Below are positions 16,210 to 24,404 of a DNA stretch of 64,000 nucleotides, piece after piece. Source of the DNA: Nocardia sp. NBC_00508 (GTDB lineage: Bacteria > Actinomycetota > Actinomycetes > Mycobacteriales > Mycobacteriaceae); NCBI RefSeq assembly GCF_036346875.1, contig NZ_CP107852.1, forward strand, positions 2,170,001 to 2,234,000. The letters run 5' to 3'. Both the position numbers and the translations under genes were made by a program. The notes under the pieces were generated by a model. The model worked only from the letters and a program-made list of their open reading frames with translations. It was not told the DNA's origin and did no database searches. Numbering within the stretch: position 1 is the stretch's first letter; every line of letters starts with the position of its first letter.

Positions 16210-16989
16210 CTAGTCCGGCCACACCGGCCGGCGCTTCTCCAGGAACGCGGTCATGCCCTCGCGCGCGTCCGGCAATTGGGCGGCAGCAGCCATGACTTCC
16301 AGGGCAATGGCGTAGGCGTCGTCCTCGGGCCGGTCGAGCTGCGCGTAGAGGGTTCGCTTGCCGAGCGCCTTGCTGGCGCGGCTGCCGCGCGTGGCGCGGG
16401 CCAGCAGGTCGTCGACGGCGGCGTCCAGGTCGGCGTCGGGCACGACGCGGTTGATCAGGCCCCACCCCGCGGCCGTGTGCGCATCGATCGGATCGCCGGT
16501 CAGCGCCAGCTCCATCAGGCGCTTACGGCCGATCGCACGTGCCACCGGCACCGCAGGCGTGTGGCAGAACCAGCCGCCCTTGCCCCCGGGCAGCGCGAAC
16601 CCCGCCGATTCGGCGGCGACAGCGAGGTCACAGGAGGCCACCAGCTGGCAGCCGGCCGCGGTCGCCAGGCCGTGTACCCGCGCGACCACCACCTGCGGCA
16701 CCGACTCGATGGTCGACATCAGCTCGGTGCACACCGTCAGCAGCTCGCGCACTCCGAGCAGATCGCGCGCGGCGACATCGGCGAAGTCGTGACCGGCGGA
16801 GAACACCGGACCGGCGGCAGCCAGCACGATGCCGGTGGCGTCGCTTTCCCCGACGGCCCGGAAGGCGGCCAGGAGCTCGGCCAAATGCTCGGCGGACAGG
16901 GCATTGCGCCGATCCGGCCGGTTCATCGTGATACGGACGGCACCGCCGGCACGCGCGATGAGCAGATGCCGGTACTGCAGGGCAGTCAT
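16210..16989 (-). CDS. enoyl-CoA hydratase/isomerase family protein (ECHDC3-like)
   Basis: The 259-aa crotonase-fold protein has the oxyanion-hole segments FSAGHDFADVA and GLATAAGCQLVASCDLAVA. Both glutamates that act as acid/base in true enoyl-CoA hydratases are replaced: Gln stands in GCQLV and a GGKGG segment in place of the PE motif. This matches the ECHDC3 subgroup, so the annotation as hydratase may be wrong. ATG 16989 (MTALQYRHL) is preferred to the upstream GTG/ATG codons because GGTAGG lies just before it. It is unrelated by function to the flanking PTS genes. Confidence 0.85.
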   Translation of the reverse strand: MTALQYRHLLIARAGGAVRITMNRPDRRNALSAEHLAELLAAFRAVGESDATGIVLAAAGPVFSAGHDFADVAARDLLGVRELLTVCTELMSTIESVPQVVVARVHGLATAAGCQLVASCDLAVAAESAGFALPGGKGGWFCHTPAVPVARAIGRKRLMELALTGDPIDAHTAAGWGLINRVVPDADLDAAVDDLLARATRGSRASKALGKRTLYAQLDRPEDDAYAIALEVMAAAAQLPDAREGMTAFLEKRRPVWPD

Positions 16990-17087
16990 ACCTACCACGG
17001 TAGATCACGGCTCGGGCTGCTGGATGTGCTGCGGTCGGTCTCATCCCGTTTGACAGGTGCCGTCGGCCCGCAACGGATCCATCGTCG

Positions 17088-17864
17088 ATGGAGCAGAATG
17101 CCCTGGTGGATTCAGACACGCGCCAGTCGAAAATTCTGGAGCACGCCCGGACCAGTGGCAGGGTCGACGTGGGCGAGCTGGCTTCCGCATTCGGGGTGGC
17201 TACCGAAACCATCCGTCGCGATCTGCGTGTGCTGGCCGATCGGCGGCTGGTCAAACGGGTGCACGGCGGGGCGATCCCGCTCGAGAGCGCGGCGTTCGAG
17301 TCGGGCGTGGACTACCGCAGCCGAGTGGACCTCGCGCAGAAGCACCGGATTGCCGCCGCCGCGGCGGGCCTGCTGCACGGAGCCGAAACCATATATCTCG
17401 ATGAGGGTTTCACACCGCGCCTCATTGCCGAGAAGATCGCCGACCGCGAGCTGACCGTGGTCACCTCGTCGTTGCTCGCCGCCGAGGTTCTTGCTGATAG
17501 CGCGGGGATAACTGTCCTTTTGCTCGGAGGACGCATGCGCGGCCGCACGCTTGCCACCGTGGACCACTGGGCACTGCGCATGCTGGGCGAACTCGTCATC
17601 GACCTCGCCTACCTTGGTACGAACGGTATTTCGGTCGAACACGGCCTGACCACGCCGGATCCGGCGGTCGCCGCGGTGAAGAGCCAGGCGGTCAGCCGCT
17701 CCAAGCGCAGTGTCCTCGTCGCCGCGGACAGCAAGTTCGGGATGACCAGCTTCTGCCGCTTCGCCGAGGTCGCGGATTTCGAGGCATTGATTACCGGCGT
17801 GGAACTGCCGGTGGTCGAAGCCCGGCGGTTCGAGGCTCTCGGCCCCTCGGTCATACGTGCGTGA
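17088..17864 (+). CDS. DeoR-family regulator, probable polyol/PTS regulator
   Basis: The 258-aa protein has the DeoR helix-turn-helix (VDVGELASAFGVATETIRRDL, split at about residues 27-47) followed by RLVKRVHGGA and a DeoRC sugar-phosphate sensor domain. The phosphate-binding loop reads YLDEGFTPRLIAE instead of the usual DAGTTT form, suggesting altered effector specificity. It lies between mtlA and ptsI and is a candidate for control of the 13888-13961 operator. It shares the domain order, and motifs such as RDLRVLADRRLVKRVHGGA versus RDLAVLDRTGLVRRVHGGA, with the DeoR at 20445. Confidence 0.9.
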   Translation: MEQNALVDSDTRQSKILEHARTSGRVDVGELASAFGVATETIRRDLRVLADRRLVKRVHGGAIPLESAAFESGVDYRSRVDLAQKHRIAAAAAGLLHGAETIYLDEGFTPRLIAEKIADRELTVVTSSLLAAEVLADSAGITVLLLGGRMRGRTLATVDHWALRMLGELVIDLAYLGTNGISVEHGLTTPDPAVAAVKSQAVSRSKRSVLVAADSKFGMTSFCRFAEVADFEALITGVELPVVEARRFEALGPSVIRA

Positions 17865-17877
17865 CGGTGATCGGAGC

Positions 17878-17961
17878 CCGAGCGGTATACCGTGCTCGGT
17901 GACACCGGCAGAAACGGATTGCCGGTAACCGTCTGTCTCGAGGTTCACGCCGTTGTGAACC
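17878..17961. terminator. three successive small hairpins between convergent genes
   Basis: CCGAGC/GCTCGG (17878-17899, enclosing GGTATACC), ACCGGCA/TGCCGGT (17904-17926) and GGTTCAC/GTGAACC (17942-17961) follow the deoR stop. They occupy the gap to the convergent DUF4254-like gene. None has a T-run; together they probably end transcription from both sides. Confidence 0.5.
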
Positions 17962-18037
17962 GCGGGCGGCGTCGTTGCCGGGCGGCGAGGGTGTCGAGCA
18001 CCCGCACCTCGAGACGGACGAATCCCGGTACCAGGCC

Positions 18038-18586
18038 CTATTCGATCTTCCAGTGCATTCGACCTCTCCGAATTCCACTGATCCCCAGCGGCAGCTGGAG
18101 TTGTCGTGCGCGTATCTCGTTCACCATTTCCGCGTAGCCTTCACGCGCCTCGCCGAGGTGAAACCACGCCTGGTGCCGCAGTTCGACGTCCGCCGAATGC
18201 AGCACCGTCCACCACGCCTCGGCATAGGTCTTTGCGATGTGGCTGATCACCTCGCCCAGCGAGTGCGTGTGTTTGCGTGCGTTATTCGTGCGCGGTATGT
18301 TGCGCGCCGCCCACGCGTCGATCTCGCCCACAACTTTTTCGATCAGTGCGCGAATCTGCTCACCATCGAAGCCGCGCGGCCGCGGCGCCTGGTCGACCAG
18401 GAACGGCAGCAGTTCGGCATGCAGATCACCGAGTTCCCGCGCCCACCCGACGAGCGGTAGGGCGCTGGTGAAGCGGCCGGAGATCGCCTGAAACAGCTGT
18501 GCAGGTTCCAGTAACGGCACGGTGCGGGTCGACGACGGTTGACCGTCGGATTGCTGCGCCGCTGATGTGAACCCGTCCACGAACAT
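18038..18586 (-). CDS. DUF4254-like protein of unknown function
   Basis: The 182-aa soluble helical protein contains RTNNARKHTHSLGEVISHIAKTY, close to the pattern of DUF4254 proteins, and a charged C-terminal helix (VNEIRARQLQLPLG). It starts 11 bp after the ptsI stop on the same strand, so it is probably co-transcribed with enzyme I. No catalytic motif is visible and no link to sugar transport is known to me. Family assignment is by recall of the motif. Confidence 0.55.
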   Translation of the reverse strand: MFVDGFTSAAQQSDGQPSSTRTVPLLEPAQLFQAISGRFTSALPLVGWARELGDLHAELLPFLVDQAPRPRGFDGEQIRALIEKVVGEIDAWAARNIPRTNNARKHTHSLGEVISHIAKTYAEAWWTVLHSADVELRHQAWFHLGEAREGYAEMVNEIRARQLQLPLGISGIRRGRMHWKIE

Positions 18587-18597
18587 CGCTCATGGCC

Positions 18598-20298
18598 TTA
18601 CCGGGCTGTATCCCCCGCGATAACGGATCTGGCCGCCGCGCGGGCGGCCTGCGGATCGGTCGTCGCCAGGACCGCGGCGGCGGCGCGGCGACAGTCGTCG
18701 ATCGTGACGGTGGCCAGTGCGGCCCCGACGGCGGCGACCGCCGTGGCGGCCGCGGACAGGGAGGTGATGCCGAAACCAGCGAGCACACAGGCCAGCACCG
18801 GGTCGGCGGCGGCTTCGCCACAAACGCCGACGGGTTTGCCGAGCAGGCGACCGGCTGCTGATGTTCGAGCGACGAGCTCGAGCACCGCGGGCTGCCAGGG
18901 GTCGGTGAAGGAGGCCAGCTGCGGCGACATCCGGTCGGCGGCCATTACGTACTGGGCGAGATCGTTGGTGCCGATCGACGCGAAGTCGACCTGCTCGAGG
19001 ATGGCTTCCGCCATGATCGCGGCGGCGGGCACCTCGATCATGACGCCGGGCACCAAGCCGCGGGCGCGGACCCGATCGGCGAACGCCTTCGCTTCTGCCA
19101 CAGTGGAAATCATCGGCGCCATTACCCACGGGGCGCGTCCGCTGTCGGCTGCCGCGGCGGCGATAGCGTCGAGCTGGCGGTCCAGCAGTCCGCTGTCACG
19201 CGCGGCGATCCGGTATCCGCGCACACCGAGCGCGGGGTTGGCCTCGTCGGAATGGCCCGCGAAGCGCAGCGGCTTGTCGGATCCGGCATCGAGGGTGCGG
19301 ATGATCACCTTCGCCTCGGGGTAGGCGTCGAGCACTTCACGATAGCGGGCCGCCTGTTCCTCGGCGGTCGGCTCGAATTCGCGGTCCAGGAAACACAATT
19401 CGGTCCGAAACAGTCCGACACCTTCGGCCGGGCCGCGGCGTGCCGCCCGTGCCCCGGTGCCGTCCTGCACGTTTGCCAGGACCTCGACTCGATGTCCGTC
19501 GGCGGTCGCGCCTGGCCCGGTCCACCGCGCGGCCCGATCCGCCGAGGCGCGGTAGGCCGTGACGGCTGTCGCCGCGGTCTCGGGATCCGGGCGCACGAGC
19601 ACGCGCCCGGCCGATCCGTCCAGCAGGATGTCCGTCCCGGCGGCGACGTCATCGAGCCCCTCGACAGCGACCACGCACGGGATGCCGAGCTGGCGCGCGA
19701 TGATCGCGGTGTGGCTGGTCGGCCCGCCCAGCGAGGTGGCCAGACCGACGACGAGGTTCGGATCCAGACCGGCGGTATCGGCCGGTGCGAGGTCGTCGGC
19801 CAGCAGGATCGACGGTCGCGCGGGGGTGGGAATCCCGGGCTCCGGTGCGCCGGCGAGCTCGGCCAGGACCCGGTCGCAGACGTCGCGCAGATCTGTGACG
19901 CGTTCGGCCATCAAACCCCCGACCTTGCTGAACATATCCGCGAACTGGTCGGTGGCGGCGGCCGCCGCGGCGGCCGCGGAAGCCCCGGCATCGATCAGCC
20001 GGTCCGCGGCGCCGAGCCAACCGCGGTCGGTCGCCATCGCCGCATTTGCCGACAGCACCTCGGCGGCCGCGCCGGTCGAGGCGGCCGCCCGATTCCGCAA
20101 CCGTTCGGCGACAGCCGCGGCGGCCCCGTGCAGAGCATGCACCTCGGATGCCCGATCGGGCGTGTCGATCGGCTCGATTCCGGTGTCGATCCGTACCCGT
20201 GGCGTCGGCCGGACAGCGGGCGCGGCGATCACCCCGGGCACCGCCGGAGTGCCGTAAAGCACCGAAGTATTGGCCTTATCCTGCATCAATCCCGTCAT
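18598..20298 (-). CDS. ptsI: PTS enzyme I (phosphoenolpyruvate-protein phosphotransferase)
   Basis: The 566-aa enzyme takes phosphate from PEP and passes it to HPr. The phosphohistidine is His196 in GGPTSHTAIIARQLGIP. The PEP-binding TIM barrel has EGVGLFRTELCFLDR, RTLDAGSDKPL, IGTNDLAQYVMAADR and the catalytic Cys in VCGEAAADP. Length is normal for EI. The N-terminal HPr-binding helices are unusually alanine-rich (about residues 100-118). It is divergent from a DeoR-fruK-ptsH unit and shares its promoter region. It should feed MtlA and any other EII in the cell. Confidence 0.95.
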   Translation of the reverse strand: MTGLMQDKANTSVLYGTPAVPGVIAAPAVRPTPRVRIDTGIEPIDTPDRASEVHALHGAAAAVAERLRNRAAASTGAAAEVLSANAAMATDRGWLGAADRLIDAGASAAAAAAAATDQFADMFSKVGGLMAERVTDLRDVCDRVLAELAGAPEPGIPTPARPSILLADDLAPADTAGLDPNLVVGLATSLGGPTSHTAIIARQLGIPCVVAVEGLDDVAAGTDILLDGSAGRVLVRPDPETAATAVTAYRASADRAARWTGPGATADGHRVEVLANVQDGTGARAARRGPAEGVGLFRTELCFLDREFEPTAEEQAARYREVLDAYPEAKVIIRTLDAGSDKPLRFAGHSDEANPALGVRGYRIAARDSGLLDRQLDAIAAAAADSGRAPWVMAPMISTVAEAKAFADRVRARGLVPGVMIEVPAAAIMAEAILEQVDFASIGTNDLAQYVMAADRMSPQLASFTDPWQPAVLELVARTSAAGRLLGKPVGVCGEAAADPVLACVLAGFGITSLSAAATAVAAVGAALATVTIDDCRRAAAAVLATTDPQAARAAARSVIAGDTAR

Positions 20299-20382
20299 GG
20301 GACTGCTCCTCCACGCTGTCGTCGAGCGAGCGCGGCCCGAAGCCGGTCGCGGGTGCGGTGTGACCTATATTACGCAGAACTC

Positions 20383-20412
20383 TTGACAAAGCAACACATT
20401 CAGGCATAAAAC
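20383..20412 (+). promoter_or_regulatory. promoter and operator of the deoR-fruK-ptsH unit
   Basis: TTGACA (20383-20388) and TAAAAC (20407-20412) are spaced by 18 bp. AGGCATAAA (20402-20410) overlaps the -10 element and matches the GGGC(A/G)(T/C)AAA elements of the mtlA promoter in 8 of 9 positions, so both promoters may respond to the same DeoR-type repressor. Confidence 0.6.
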
Positions 20413-20444
20413 AATATAAACAAACACAGAGCCGGGAGGGTTGG

Positions 20445-21212
20445 ATGTACGCGGAAGAGCGGCAGCATGCCATCGCCGCACTGGTCGGGCAACGCGGCCG
20501 CGTATCCGTCACCGATCTGTCGGAGCAGTTCGGCGTGACCACCGAGACCGTGCGCCGCGACCTTGCGGTCCTCGACCGGACCGGACTGGTCCGCCGGGTG
20601 CACGGCGGGGCGGTGCCCGCGGCGACGCTGACGGCGATCGAACTCGGCACCACCGAGCGCGAGGGCAGCCGTGCGGCCGAGAAGGACCGGATCGGCAAGG
20701 CGGCGCTGGAATTTCTGCCACCCGCCGGTGGCAGCATCCTGCTCGATGCGGGCACCACCACGGCACGCATCGCGGCGCATCTACCCACCGATCGCGAGCT
20801 GGTCGCGGTAACGAACTCCGTGCCGATCGCGGCCCGGCTGAGCGGATACGCGAACGTGCGGCTGCACCTGATCGGCGGCCGGGTCCGCGGGATCACCCAG
20901 GCCGTGGTCGGCGCCGACGCCATCCGGATGCTGGGCGAGCTGCGCATCGACGTCGCCTTCATCGGGACCAACGGGCTCACGATCGCGCACGGGCTGTCCA
21001 CTCCGGATCCGGACGAAGCGGCGGTCAAGCGGATGATGGTGGCCAGCGCGCATCGGGTCGTCGTGGTCACCGACTCCACCAAGATCGGCCGTGAGGATCT
21101 GATCCGTTTCGCACCGATCGAAGAATGCGACGCACTGGTCACCGATGACGAGCTGCTGCCGTCGGCGCGGAACGAGCTGTCCGAGTACAGCATCGAGGTA
21201 GTGACCGCGTGA
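20445..21212 (+). CDS. DeoR-family regulator of the fructose-type PTS genes
   Basis: The 255-aa protein starts MYAEERQHAIAALV behind GGGAGG. The helix-turn-helix reads VSVTDLSEQFGVTTETVRRDL, split at about residues 19-39, followed by GLVRRVHGGAVP. The sensor domain has the canonical phosphate loop LLDAGTTTARIA and IGTNGLTIAHGLSTPDP. It overlaps fruK by 4 bp and is the first gene of the operon, the standard arrangement for a fructose-1-phosphate-responsive FruR-type repressor in actinobacteria. The effector is inferred. Confidence 0.92.
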   Translation: MYAEERQHAIAALVGQRGRVSVTDLSEQFGVTTETVRRDLAVLDRTGLVRRVHGGAVPAATLTAIELGTTEREGSRAAEKDRIGKAALEFLPPAGGSILLDAGTTTARIAAHLPTDRELVAVTNSVPIAARLSGYANVRLHLIGGRVRGITQAVVGADAIRMLGELRIDVAFIGTNGLTIAHGLSTPDPDEAAVKRMMVASAHRVVVVTDSTKIGREDLIRFAPIEECDALVTDDELLPSARNELSEYSIEVVTA

Positions 21213-22159
21213 TCGTCACTCTCACCGCGAATCCGAGCATCGACCGTACCGTAGACCTGCCCCAGCCACTGCGACGCGGACGCGTACAGCGCGCCCGAGC
21301 GGTCACCAGCCACCCAGGCGGCAAAGGCATCAACGTCGCACGCGTGATGGCCGCCGCCGGTGTCGCCGCGACCGCGGTGCTGCCCGGCAACGGCGACGAC
21401 CCGCTGTTGCGCGCCCTGTCCGAAACCCGCATCGACTACCGGGCGGTGCCGTGCGGCAGCCCGGCGCGCGTCAACCTCACCCTCACCGAAATAGACGGCA
21501 CCACAACCAAAATCAACGAACCAGGCGAACCGTTGACCGTGGCGGAACGGTGGCGGCTGGCCGATGCGCTCATCGAACTCGCACGGGACGCGCGCTGGGT
21601 AGTGCTGTCCGGATCGCTGCCGCTCGCGGTGCCCGATGACTGGTACGTCGAGCTGCTGCACCATTTGCGCGGCACCCGGGTCGCCGTCGACACGTCCGAC
21701 GCCCCGCTGCAGGCGGTGGCCGCGCGGCTCGAATCCGCCGCACCGCAGCTGCTCAAACCGAACGCCGACGAACTCGGCCAGCTCACCGGCCTCGACCCGG
21801 CGGAGTTACACGATCCGGTTGCCGCGGCGAAGGCGGCCGCGGCGGTCGTGGCCCGCGGCGTCGACGCCGTGCTGGCGACGCTCGGCGCGGACGGCGCCGT
21901 GCTCGTCACCGCCGACGGCGCCTGGCACGCCACCCCACCGGCCATCACCCCGCGCAGCACCGTCGGCGCAGGCGATTCCGCGCTGGCCGGCTATCTGCTG
22001 GCCGATCTCGACGGCGCCGCACCGGCCGACCGGCTGCGCCTCGCCGTCGCCTACGGCAGCGCCGCCGTGGCCCTGCCCGGCACCGAATTGCCCGGCCCGC
22101 ACCACATCGAGCCCGCCGCCGTGTCCGTCACGGCGCTGGATGTCCTGCCCCACCGCTGA
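21209..22159 (+). CDS. fruK: 1-phosphofructokinase (PfkB family)
   Basis: The 316-aa PfkB-family kinase starts at GTG 21209 within the stop of the regulator. N-terminal signature LTANPSIDRTVDL, glycine motif HPGGKGINVARVMAAAG, and the C-terminal PfkB signature STVGAGDSALAGYL with the catalytic Asp in GAGDS. The closest reaction is fructose-1-phosphate to fructose-1,6-bisphosphate, but tagatose-6-phosphate kinases share this family. It lies directly upstream of ptsH with no fructose EII gene between, which is unusual. Confidence 0.88.
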   Translation: MIVTLTANPSIDRTVDLPQPLRRGRVQRARAVTSHPGGKGINVARVMAAAGVAATAVLPGNGDDPLLRALSETRIDYRAVPCGSPARVNLTLTEIDGTTTKINEPGEPLTVAERWRLADALIELARDARWVVLSGSLPLAVPDDWYVELLHHLRGTRVAVDTSDAPLQAVAARLESAAPQLLKPNADELGQLTGLDPAELHDPVAAAKAAAAVVARGVDAVLATLGADGAVLVTADGAWHATPPAITPRSTVGAGDSALAGYLLADLDGAAPADRLRLAVAYGSAAVALPGTELPGPHHIEPAAVSVTALDVLPHR

Positions 22160-22240
22160 AGAACCCGCAATGTCCGCCATCCCCGACTCCGGCCTCGTCG
22201 CCACCGCATGAAACACCGCCGCACAAAGGAATTCACCACC

Positions 22241-22501
22241 ATGGGCTACATCACCGTCGAAGTCGGCTCCACGATCGGCCTGCACGCTCGACCGGCCAAC
22301 ATCATCGCCGAGACCGTGCAGGCAGCCGACGTCCCGGTCACGCTGTCCCTGCTCGGCGGCGAACCCGTCGACGCCGGTTCCGCCCTCATGATCATGACCC
22401 TTGCCGCAGCCAAGGGCACCAAGGTGGTCGTCACCAGCGATCACCAGCCCACCCTCGAGAAGATCGCCGAACTCGTCGCCGCTGACCTCGACGCCAACTG
22501 A
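22241..22501 (+). CDS. ptsH: PTS phosphocarrier protein HPr
   Basis: The 86-aa protein starts at ATG 22241 behind AAAGGA; the longer frame from 22208 adds a nonconserved leader. The phosphohistidine is His15 in TIGLHARPANII. A serine at 47 (DAGSALMIM) corresponds to the region of the regulatory Ser46 of Firmicutes HPr, although HPr kinase is not expected in this group. HPr relays phosphate from EI (18598-20298) to EIIA of MtlA. Confidence 0.95.
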   Translation: MGYITVEVGSTIGLHARPANIIAETVQAADVPVTLSLLGGEPVDAGSALMIMTLAAAKGTKVVVTSDHQPTLEKIAELVAADLDAN

Positions 22502-22528
22502 AACTCTTCGCTGCACACCGGGAGTTTT
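22501..22528 (+). terminator. weak possible terminator after ptsH
   Basis: AAACTC (22501-22506) pairs with GAGTTT (22522-22527), ending in TTTT. The stem is short and overlaps the ptsH stop. Nothing else is seen in 22529-22779. Confidence 0.3.
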
Positions 22529-22779
22529 CGATGAATCTCGATGAGGCGTGACACGATCAGATGAACGTGGACGGCGCCATCGGTGTCAGGTCGATGCCCA
22601 CAACCATCCATCAGTGCGGGCAGCCGCCTCTACCGATTCGCGTGCTGTCGTAGTACGTGATCCTCAGCGCATGGGCTCGGGAAGTTCGTTCAGGGGCATC
22701 TGTATTCATCGCCGGCGCTCATCACGCGCATCGAGACCGTCAAAAATCTCCACAGATGCGGCTCTGTGCTCGGATTAGA

Positions 22780-23499
22780 ATGCCGACGGTGGGATTGCTG
22801 TTCGAGACGCGTGCGTCGGATTCGCCCTGGATCGCCTCTGTGTGGACGTGCCGGAGCGAGCAGGTCGCGGAGATGACCTCCGTCGCGACCGAGACCTGGG
22901 GTCTGGTGTTCTGGGAACAGGAGGGGACGGCGTACGCGGGCGTCACAGGTCCCGAGAGCCGCACCGGCACCGCCCCTGTGCCGGAAAGCGCGACCTTCGT
23001 CGGTATCCAGTTCGCGGTCGGCACGTCCCCTCGCGCGGTGGCCGCTCCCTCCCTGGTCGACAGTGGGATCCTCTTGCCCGATGTGACCCACCGGACCTTC
23101 TGGCTGGACGGTGCCCGCTGGGAGACGCCCCACCCGGACGACGCCGAGGCGCTCGTCCACCGACTCGTCCGAGACGGAGTCGTGATCCACGATCGCTTGG
23201 TCGCGCAGACTCTGCGGGGCCACCGTCCCGCGGTCACCGATCGCACGCTCGAGCGCCGCTTCCGGGCGGCGACGGGCCTCACCCGAGGCGCGGTGCGGCA
23301 GATCGGGCGCGCTCGCACCGCCGCGGCACTGCTGACCTCGGGTGAGGCCGAGAGCGATGTCGTCGGCACACTCGGGTACTACGACGAACCCCATCTCGCC
23401 CGGGCGCTGCGACGGTACGTCGGGCGGACGGCACGGCAGCTCCGCGAGGGCCTCGGCGGTGCAATCGCGCTCGATCCCGCTCAGCGCACGACGTCGTAG
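22780..23499 (+). CDS. AraC-family transcriptional regulator
   Basis: The 239-aa product starts MPTVGLLFETRASD. An N-terminal sensor of about 130 residues without recognisable metal ligands precedes an AraC-type DNA-binding domain (TLERRFRAATGLTRGAVRQI, then EAESDVVGTLGYYDEPHLARALRRYVG). The second helix-turn-helix fits the AraC consensus LGYxDxxHxxRxxRRxxG. Its 3' end overlaps the convergent DHFR-like gene by 19 bp. The two probably belong together, as AraC genes next to RibD/DHFR-like enzymes are common in actinobacteria, but direct regulation is an inference. Confidence 0.88.
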   Translation: MPTVGLLFETRASDSPWIASVWTCRSEQVAEMTSVATETWGLVFWEQEGTAYAGVTGPESRTGTAPVPESATFVGIQFAVGTSPRAVAAPSLVDSGILLPDVTHRTFWLDGARWETPHPDDAEALVHRLVRDGVVIHDRLVAQTLRGHRPAVTDRTLERRFRAATGLTRGAVRQIGRARTAAALLTSGEAESDVVGTLGYYDEPHLARALRRYVGRTARQLREGLGGAIALDPAQRTTS

Positions 23500-24056
23500 A
23501 CCAGCTTGGCCACTCCGTTGGAGTAGGTCGCGGACTCCCTGAGGCGCAGCTTCTGCTTGTCCCGGTCCGCCCTGCTGAACAGGCTCTTGCCCGCTCCCAG
23601 CAGCACCGGGAACACGAGCAGGTTGTACCGGTCGATCAGATCGGCGTCCGACAGACGCCGGGCGAGCTCGGAGCTGCCGTGGATGAAGATCGCGCCACCA
23701 GCGCTCTGCTTCAGTTCGGCGATATTGTCGATCGACCGCAGGATCGTGATCGGGCCCCATCCCTCGATCACGGCGTCGTCGGTGAGACTGGTGGAGACGA
23801 CGTACTTGGGGAGCTCCTTGTACGCGACGTGATCCTCCGAATCGGGCCAGATCGGGGCGAACACCTCGTAGCTGCGGCGGCCGAACATCAGCGCCGTCGT
23901 CTCAGCGAGTTCCTCCGCCTTGAGCGCGTAAGCCTCGGGCACGAACTCGGTGTCCAACACCCAGCCGCCGCTGCGGTGCCCCTCGACCTGGCCGCCTGGT
24001 GAGTCCACCACTCCGTCGAGCGACATGAAGCCCGTGTAGACCAGTTCACGTGTCAA
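23481..24056 (-). CDS. dihydrofolate reductase-like (RibD C-terminal domain) protein
   Basis: The 191-aa product has the bacterial bifunctional deaminase-reductase C-terminal fold: VYTGFMSLDGVVDSPGG at the start, TALMFGRRSYEVFAPIWP, KYVVSTSLTD, and FIHGSSELARRLSDADLIDRY near residue 135. These NADPH-binding reductases of unknown substrate are widespread in soil actinobacteria. It overlaps the AraC gene tail to tail. No folate-binding residues can be verified, so the name does not imply true DHFR activity. Confidence 0.88.
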   Translation of the reverse strand: MTRELVYTGFMSLDGVVDSPGGQVEGHRSGGWVLDTEFVPEAYALKAEELAETTALMFGRRSYEVFAPIWPDSEDHVAYKELPKYVVSTSLTDDAVIEGWGPITILRSIDNIAELKQSAGGAIFIHGSSELARRLSDADLIDRYNLLVFPVLLGAGKSLFSRADRDKQKLRLRESATYSNGVAKLVYDVVR

Positions 24057-24352
24057 GGAATCCTCCTGAGAATGGACGGCGGAGACTGCCGGTGGCCAGC
24101 TGATACAGGCGGGCCGGGCGTCAGCTCGACGCGCCGCTTCGGGCCGCGCCTTGCCAGGCTACGGGCGGGTAGCGCTGCCGTCTTGGACGAAACCGACACC
24201 GACGCCACTCGCGGCATACACAGCATCGCCGCCTTCTTCTCGACGGTGAGGTTCATCGTTGTCGGCCCGCGTAGGCGCCGATCACTTCGGGCGCGCGTGA
24301 GCATGCCGCACCGTGGAACCCACCCGATGCCCGGATTGGTTCCCAAAAGATG
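24057..24352. other. gap without supported gene
   Basis: Open frames of 93 aa (plus) and 124 aa (minus) cross this stretch but are Arg/Ser-rich and show no family-like sequence. It presumably holds the promoter of the DHFR-like gene, though no clear -10/-35 pair is visible. Confidence 0.5.
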
Positions 24353-24392
24353 AAGCCCCGCCGCTCGTTTCGCGTTTCGAGGGGCGGGACTT
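24353..24392. repeat. dispersed hairpin repeat, copy 2
   Basis: The arms AAGCCCCGCCGCTCG and CGAGGGGCGGGACTT match in 13 of 15 positions around a TTTCGCGTTT loop. A 26-bp core (24357-24382) is identical to 12576-12601. On the minus strand the hairpin follows the DUF397 remnant stop and runs into TCATCTTTTGGG, which looks like a terminator. Confidence 0.8.
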
Positions 24393-24404
24393 CGCAGTTC
24401 CGGC

